The position numbers and the translations under genes were made by a program. The notes beneath the pieces were generated by a model that saw nothing but the letters and a program-made list of their open reading frames with translations, did not search any database and was not told the origin of the DNA. From Ustulina deusta (taxonomy: Eukaryota > Ascomycota > Sordariomycetes > Xylariales > Xylariaceae): a stretch of DNA of 64,000 nt. How positions within the stretch are numbered: the stretch's first letter is position 1; every line of letters begins with the position of its first letter. Shown here in pieces: positions 56,134-64,000 of this stretch. The stretch spans positions 542,569 through 606,568 of the forward strand of contig JAJNNX010000031.1 in the NCBI GenBank assembly GCA_023159155.1. Direction: 5' to 3'.

Positions 56134-58849
56134 TTAGATTATATAAAAGCAGGTTTTTAATTATTTTATTATTATTAAAGCTTAACTTATTTAAAAAATA
56201 GGATTATTTTTAATTACTAAACTAAAATAGTTAAAACTTTTTTGAAAAAAAAAAAGCATTATTTTATATTAGTAAAGCTTTAAATTTTATAAAGCTTAAT
56301 TATTATTATAATTTATAAAAATACAACTTAAATAAATAATAAAAAACTTATTTTAAATATATTAAAAAAATATTTAATAAAATTATTATTAATTATATTT
56401 TAATTAATAAAAAAGTTTGAGGTAATTTAATAAGCTTTATATATATAATATAATATAATTTTTTTTATATTATTTTTAAATTATTAAAACTAAAAATAAT
56501 TAATAATAGTATTATTTTAATTAAATATTATATAATTTCTTTTTTAATAAAGCTTAATTAAAATAAAACTTAGTAATTATTAATTATAAAACTAATTAAA
56601 TTATTTTATAAAGCTTAAAAAAATATTTAATATTTTAATTATATAAAATATTTTAATTATAGGACTTATATATATTTAAAAAGCTAAGAATAAATTTTAC
56701 TCATTCTTTTTTATTAATAATATTTGAAATTAAAGCTTAACTAATAAAAATCTAGTTAAAAAAATATTAAATATTATTAAATTAATATTAGCTTTAATAT
56801 TAAGCCAAGCTTAAAAAAATATTCTTTATTACTAAACTAAAATTATTTTTAAACTACTAATAAATTTAAATATATTAATTAAAAAAAATCTATTTATTAA
56901 TACTAATAATAAAAAATTCATTTATTATTAATTTATAGATTATAAAGAGACTATTAATAAAAACACTTATTATAACTAAAATTTAAAATAAATATTTATT
57001 AAAATTTTTTTAAGGGTATAAAATTATTTTTATTAATTATTTTTAATTATATTAATAAATATATAAAGATTTGAAAAAAACTAATTATATTTTATTTATG
57101 TTTTATAAAGCTTTATGTTTAATACTAATTATAATAAAATATTATATTAATATAAATTATTAAATTAAAACAATAATAAAACTTATTTTATTAAATTCTG
57201 CTATATTATTAAAAATAAAACAAATTAATTATTTTTGTTACTAAATATAAATAATAACTAAAAATAAATAATATTAGGTTTAAACAATTATTTAAATATA
57301 AATCTAGCTTTATTAGCTATAAAATAGAATAAATTTTTTTATAATAATTTTAAAAGATTTTTAAAAAATAAATTTAGTATAAATTTAATAATTAATATAA
57401 AACTAGTTAGTTTTTCAAAAAAAAAAAAAACTAATTATTTTTATTTGTCATAATTTTATAATTTTATTATTATTTAAATATGTTTTTTAAACTAAAAAAT
57501 ATAAACAAAACCTTAAATATAATATAAACTTAAATAATATTTTTTATTTCAAGGCTTTTAAATTATAATTAATATATAGTTTGCTTAATCTTTACTTATT
57601 ATTAAAAATAAAACTAGAATTCTAAAATAATACGTATTAGCTTAAAAACTATATTATATTTAAAAAAACTGTTTTATTTTAAATTTGAAAAAAAAAATAA
57701 CTTAATTAAATATACTATTATAATTAATTTTATAATTATTTATTTTTAGTTTTATTAATTTAAATATATTATGAAAAAAAACAGTTCATTACTAGAATTC
57801 TTTTTAACTAGAATTTATTAGCTTTATTTATTTAAAAATATTTGTTTAAAAAATAATTTATATATTATTATATTTTAATAAATTAAGTTATAATCAAACT
57901 GTAATAATTAATATATTAATAAAAAAAATTTTATACTTTAATTTAGAAAAATTATAATATTTAAAAAAAAAAAATATTACTTATAAGTTTTAAGCTATAT
58001 TAATAAAATATAAAAATTAACTAAAAACTAGATTTATTATTTTTAATAATTAATATATAAGTTAATAAATATCTTAAAATTTAACAAGCTTTTTTTATAT
58101 TTATTATGCCTTAAAGAATATTAGTTTTAAGGAATAACTGCTTATAAAGAATTTTTTTAGTTTTTTAGTTTTTATTTTTTTAAAATATTACCTAAAATAA
58201 AAAATATTTTTTAATATTTTTATTAATAACTATCATATGTTTAGCTATACCTTTGATGATTTTTTTGATTTTTTATATACTTAATATTTCTTATAAATTA
58301 TATTTATTTTAATTAGCCTTTTTTTAAAAAAATAATTTTATTTATAAATAGTATTAATATATTAAGTTTTAAATTATTTTAAAAACAACTATATCTATTT
58401 TTAAAGTATTAAAAAAAATTATTTAACTAATATATTAAAACTAGAAAACTTTTTATATTTAGTTTTATATTTTAAAATATATTTTTTAAGAAAAAGAAAC
58501 TTAATGAATATATTAAAAAATATTTATTAGAAATTAGTTTTAAGGATAACTTTAAAAAAAAAGGCCTTTATTTAAAAATAAATAATAAAAAGATCTAAAA
58601 TTATACTATTAAAGATTTAGATTTTTTTATTTAGTATTATTTAGCTATTAATGTTTTATTAATAAAGTTAAATAAAATATTATTTTAAATAATTAATTAA
58701 TTTATTAAAACTAAAATTATTAATAAAAATATAATTTTAACAAAAAATTTTATATTTATATTATTTAAAGTTTTTAATTTAGAAATAAAATATAATATTA
58801 AAAAAAAGAAACTTTAAAAATAGCTTATTATTTAATAAAATATTATTAG

Positions 58850-61500
58850 TTATAACGGTTAGTATAGTTTTAGCAAGACCCGCAAGGACTCCAGACCTAT
58901 ATAGCAATAAAATAAAAAGTTTACGTACGGACCAACTTATAATCCTGCAGCTATATATATAGAGTTTATATCTATTTATTTTATAAATTTTAATTTTAAA
59001 TTTTTTGTTTTTTTTTTTAGCTTGAAATCTTTGTTTATAATATTAATAAACTAGCTATAAAAGTTTTATTTAATTAATTATAACATTATTTTAAGCTTAT
59101 TAATTATTTATTAATAAATATTTAATAAATATATATTTTTTATTTTGTTATAATTAATAAAATATAAATAAACTTTTTTTTTTTAGTTATATATTTAGTA
59201 TAAAAAATTATATATTTTATAATATAAACCTAACTTTAATATAACTTTAATAAAACTTTTAATTTTTATACTATTTAAAAACTAATAATTTATAAAAAAC
59301 TTAACTTTAAATATTTTTATTTTATTTTTAGTTTTTAAATAATTAAAATAATTTTAGCTTTTAAGTATAGCTAGCTTTTTATTATTAAACAATTTTAAAA
59401 TTTTTTTATAAATGCTTTAAGCGAACTAATATTTAAAAAAAATCTAAAAAAAACAAAAAATTAAAACTTGAAAAATTAAAACTTAAATTAAAGCTAGAAC
59501 TATTTAAAATAAATAATATACTTAAAAATATATTAAAAAATATTATAGTAATATAACTTTATAACTTTATATTAGTTTTAATAAAACTTTTTTAATAAAA
59601 AAAAAAAATAAAACGTTAATTTTTTGTTATATTTACTTTAATATTTTTAAAAAATAACTATAACTTAATAATAAAAAATATATTTAAAAGCACTAATTTT
59701 AAATTTTCTAGTTTTATTATTTTATTTATTTTTTATTTTATTAGTTTATTTTTTAATGCTTTAAACCTTATTTATATTATAAAAACTAAAATATAAAAAA
59801 CTAATTTTAGTAAATTTATAAAAAATAAAGTTTTATTTAATAACTAAGTTTATAAACTAATAAAAAAACTAAATAAAAATATTACTATATTCCAAACTAA
59901 AAATAATTAATTTTAATATATTATAAACTAATTAAAAAAATATATTAAAAAATTATTTAATAATTTATTATAATTTTAACAAAATAATTATCATTTATAA
60001 AATATTTTAAATTTATATATATAAAACTAATAAAAATATTAATAAGTTTATTTTTATATTTAATAGTTTAGTTTAAAAATATTAATTTGCTAAATTATAA
60101 TAAAAATATAAATTATGAAACTATTTTTATATAAATTTAAATATTTTTTATAAATTATTTATTAATAAAGTTATTAAATTAATATATAATATTGAATAAG
60201 CTTATAAAAACTATTAATAAATTAAATTTATAAATTTAATTAAATAAAAATTTAATTTAAGTAATTAAATTTCTAGCAAACTTTAAAAGTTTTAAAATAT
60301 TTATTTTAAAATAATTAAAACAAGTATTAATTATAAAAAAAAAAAAAAACTTATTAAAATAATAAAACTTGCTTTATTTATAATAAAAAAAAATATATTA
60401 ATTAATTGTTTTAATTAAAAGTTTAAAGTGTTAAATATTTAATTAGCAAAAAAAATCTATAATAAAAATAGTTCTAGTAGTTTGTTTAATTTAAAAAATA
60501 AATAAAACTAATAGAAATTCTTTTATTAATTCTTTTATTTATTTTAGCTAAAATATAGAGTTAAAACAAATTAATTATTTTTAAAATATTTATTTAATTA
60601 TAAATTAATAATATTAAAATAAAAATTTTAGTTTTATATAATATTAAAACTTATATTTTTTTAATAATTAGTTATAAATTTATATAATAAATTAAATAAT
60701 AATTAAAAATAAAAATAGTTTATTTAATTAAACTTTAAAAACTTTATAACTATTAAAGCAAAATAATTAATAAAGTTTATAAATATTTAATATATATAAT
60801 AAAAATTACATATTTTAAATTATTAATTTTAGTTATAATATTATTATTAATATTAAATAATTAATAAAATAAAATATTATAATAAAAACTTAAAAATAAT
60901 AATTAATTTAACTAAATAATTTATTTTTATTAGTTTAACTTTTATTAATAATTATAATTAAATGTTAAAAAAATATTATTAAATATTAAAATAACTAAAA
61001 CCAAAAAAACATAAAAAAAATTTAAAACTTTTAAACTTAAAATAAAAAAAGTTTATATAATAATCTTAAAAAAAAAAAATTTAAACTACTATTAAAAAAA
61101 TTATATAAAACTTTTAAAATTATTTTTATTAAAATAAATAAAAGCAACTAATTAAAAAAACTTTAAAAAAACTTGTTATAATTAAATTTATAATAACTAA
61201 AAATAATTATATTAAATTATTTAAAAAAAAACTTAAAAATAATTAATATTTTATAAAAAAAATAAATTCAAATTAATTAAATAGTATTATAAAAAACTTT
61301 TAATAATAAACTAATTTTTTTTTTAAATTTTTTTTTAAATATATAAAGTTAATATAAAATTTTTTATTTTTTTAATTATTATATTTAAAAAGTTTTTTTT
61401 TAAAAAAATATTTTAAAACTTTACTACTATTATAACTAAAGTTTAATATAGTACTAAAACTTAATAATAAAAAATATATTTTTAAACTTTATTAATATTA
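58850..61500. repeat. Copy 1 of a ~2.65 kb direct repeat (RIP-degenerated element)
   Basis: Matches the sequence starting about 2655 bp further right, in the same orientation. Matching landmarks: AGTTTTAG(C/T)AAGAC at 58866 and 61521, GACCTATATAGCAATAAAAT just after, AATAAACTAGCTATAAAA near 59047 and 61688, AATTAGCAAAAAAAA near 60441 and 63001. The offset shrinks to about 2560 in the middle and returns to about 2658 near 61243/63901, showing indels. A residual GC-richer island at 58853-58960 is the least mutated part. LTR-retrotransposon origin is plausible but not shown. Confidence 0.75.
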
Positions 61501-61504
61501 AATA

Positions 61505-64000
61505 TTTATATAGTTTATATAGTTTTAGTAAGACTTATAAAAACTTTAGACCTATATAGCAATAAAATAGGAAATTTATATATAAACTAACCTAACTTTG
61601 CAGCTATATATATAAAGTTTATATTTATTTATTTTATAAATTTTGATTTTTTTTTTTTTTTTTTTTTTAATTTAAAGTTTTTATTTATAATATTAATAAA
61701 CTAGCTATAAAAACTTTACTTAATTAATTATAATACTACTTTAAACTTACTAATTATTTATTAATAAATATTTAATAAATATATATTTTTTATTTTATTA
61801 TAATTAATAAAATATAAATAAACTTTTTTTTTTAATTATATATTAAATATAAAAAATTATATATTTTATAATATAAATTTAATTTTAATATAATTTTAAT
61901 AAAATTTTTAATTTTTAAGTATAGCTAATTTTTTATTATTAAATAATTTTAAAAATTTTTTTTTTATAAAAAAAAAAAAAATTAAATATTAGATTTTTTT
62001 ATAAATATTTTAAGCGAACTCATATTTAAAAAAAAATCTAAAAAATTAAAAAATTAAAACTTAAAAAAATAAAATTTAAACTAGAACTAGAATTATTTAA
62101 AATAAATAATATATTTAAAAATATAATACTAAATATTATAGCTATATAAGCTTATAATTTTATATTAGTTTTAATCGAACTTTTTTAATAAATAAAAAAA
62201 TAAAAAATTAATTTTTTAATATATTTATTTTAATATTTTTAAAAAATAATTATAATTTAATAATAAAAAATATATTTAAAAATATTAATTTTAAATTTTT
62301 TAGTTTTATTGTTTTATTTGTTTTTTATTTTATTAGTTTATTTTTTAATATTTTAAACTTTATTTATATTATAAAAAATAAAATTTTATTTAATAACTAG
62401 GTTTATAAACTAATAAAAAAACTAAATAAAAATATTATTATATTTTAAACTAAAAATAGCTAATTTTAATATATTATAAACTAATTAAAAAAATATACTA
62501 AAAAATTAATAAAAATATATTTTTATTTAATTAAAAAATTATTTAATAATATTATTATAAGTTTAATTAAATAATTATTATTTATAAAATATTTTAAATT
62601 TATATATATAAAACTAATAAAAATATTAATAAATATATTTTTATATTTAATAATTTAATTTAAAAATATTAGTTAACTAAATTATAATAAAAATATAAAT
62701 TATAAAATTATTAAATTAATATATAATATTAAATAAGCTTATAAAAACTATTAATAAATTAAATTTATTAATTTAATTAAATAAAAATCTAATTTAAATA
62801 ATTAAGTTTTTAATAAACTAATTTATTAATTTTTAGCTAATTTTAAAAGTTTTAAAATATTTATTTTAAAATAATTAAAATAAGCATTAATTATAAAAAA
62901 AAAAAAAACTTATTAAAATAATAAAACTTATTTTATTTATAATAAAAAAAACATATATTAATTAACTATTTTAATTAAAAACTTAAAGTTTTAAATATTT
63001 AATTAGCAAAAAAAAGCTTTAATAAAAATAACTTTAGTAGTTTATTTAATTTAAAAAATAAATAAAACTAATAAAAGTTTTTTATTAGTTTTTTTATTTA
63101 TTTTAATTAAAATATATAACTAAAATAAATAAATTATTTTTAAAATATTTATTTAATTATAAATTAATAGTATTAAAATAAAAATTTTAGTTTTATATAA
63201 TACTAAAGCTTATATTTTTTTAATAATTAGTTATAAATTTATATAATAAATTAAATAATAATTAAAAATAAAAATAGTTTAATTAAGTAAACTTTAAAAG
63301 TTTTATAATTATTAAAAAAAATATTTAATAAAATTTATAAATATTTAATATATATTATAAAAATTAAATATTTTAAATTATTAATTTTAGTTATAATATT
63401 ATTATTAGTATTAAATAATTAATAAAATAAAATATTTTAATAAAAATTAAAAAATAATAATTAATTTAATTAAATAATTTATTTTTATTAGTTTAATTTT
63501 TATTAATAATTATAATTAAATTTTTTAGTTATAAATAATAAAATATAAACCTAAAAATATAAAAAAATATAAATTAATATAATTAAGCGTTAAAAAATAT
63601 TATTAAATATTAAAACAATTTTTTAGAAATAAAATAATTATTTTAAAAATAACTAAAATTAAAAAAATAAAAATAAAATTTAGAATTTTTAAACTTAAAA
63701 TAAAAAAAGTTTATATAGTAATTTTTAAAAAAATAAAAATTAAGCTATTATTAAAAAAATTATATAAAATTTTTAAAATTATTTTTATTAAAATAAATAA
63801 AAATAATTAGTTAAAAAGATTTTAAAAAATTTATTATAATTAAGTTTATAATAACTAAAAATAGCTATATTAAATTATTTAAAAAAAAGTTTAAAAATAA
63901 TTAATATTTTATAAAAAAAATAAATTTAGATTAATTAAATAGTATTATAAAAGATTTTTAATAATAAACTAATTTTATTTTTAAAATTTTTATTTTTAAT
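61505..64000. repeat. Copy 2 of the ~2.65 kb direct repeat, cut by the window edge
   Basis: Second tandem copy, same orientation, more heavily mutated at its left end. Compared with copy 1, differences in the island are nearly all transitions (C to T and G to A), some in each direction, so each copy was mutated separately from a richer ancestor. Confidence 0.75.

Larger units (their letters stand above)
55577..64000. repeat. Large RIP-type AT-rich block, gene-free, continuing past the window
   Basis: More than 8.4 kb of almost pure A+T with no open frame of note, beginning abruptly after GCTTAGCC at about 55575. Rare C is mostly in CT and rare G mostly in AG, as left by C-to-T mutation in other dinucleotides on both strands. 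It contains a pure TA run at 56100-56125 and tandem copies of a longer unit (listed separately). It is presumably a cluster of destroyed transposons; a centromeric or subtelomeric position is possible but unproven. Confidence 0.85.

Noticed and set aside
1..64000. CRISPR arrays, tRNA or rRNA genes, secondary-metabolite cluster
   Set aside because: No regularly spaced direct repeats, no convincing cloverleaf or rRNA block, and no polyketide, peptide or terpene synthase was seen; tRNA absence is by eye only.

Overview
The window is nuclear DNA of a filamentous ascomycete (Pezizomycotina, most likely a sordariomycete). The signs are genes split by short 48-204 bp introns with GT..AG ends and CTAAC/CTGAC-type branch points, fungus-specific families (GH76 Dfg5/Dcw1-type, fungal GT31, fungal NACHT proteins, exopolygalacturonase), and two extremely AT-rich blocks that look like products of repeat-induced point mutation (RIP). 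The species cannot be named from the sequence alone.

Layout. 1-6.5 kb is degenerate: a possible gene start at the left edge, a broken gene of a fungal family of unknown function, a broken RhoGAP-domain gene, and possible debris of a NACHT-like gene. 6.5-23.7 kb is ordinary, well-conserved gene space: a family 31 glycosyltransferase (-), a NASP/Hif1-type histone chaperone (+), a CDC50/LEM3 flippase subunit (-), a DapA/NanA-family aldolase (-), a GH17 glucan hydrolase (-), a 2-oxoglutarate/Fe(II) oxygenase (+) and a MYND-finger protein (-). 25.2-27.15 kb is a RIP-destroyed DNA transposon with near-perfect terminal inverted repeats and a TA target duplication. It ends 108 bp before the start codon of an intact seven-exon exopolygalacturonase (GH28, +). 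A GH76 mannanase-like wall enzyme (-) follows.

31.7-55.6 kb is gene-poor. It holds a C2H2-like zinc-finger protein (+), a large NACHT NTPase (-), a phosphotransferase relic with CAA/CAG-to-stop type lesions (+), an aspartic protease (-), a small secreted protein (-) whose promoter has four 19-bp repeats, a MITE-like inverted repeat, and a dynamin/Mx-like GTPase (-) with an acidic repeat tail. 55.6-64 kb, to the right edge, is one RIP block with at least two tandem copies of a ~2.65 kb unit and no surviving gene.

The enzymes point to two themes. Attack on plant pectin and proteins is represented by the exopolygalacturonase, the aspartic protease and the small secreted protein. Building the fungus's own wall and membranes is represented by GH17, GH76, GT31 and CDC50. 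NACHT proteins, and possibly dynamin-like GTPases, are candidates for cell-autonomous recognition, but nothing here shows that they work together. All gene models were spliced by eye. Frames and splice phases were checked arithmetically for every multi-exon model.
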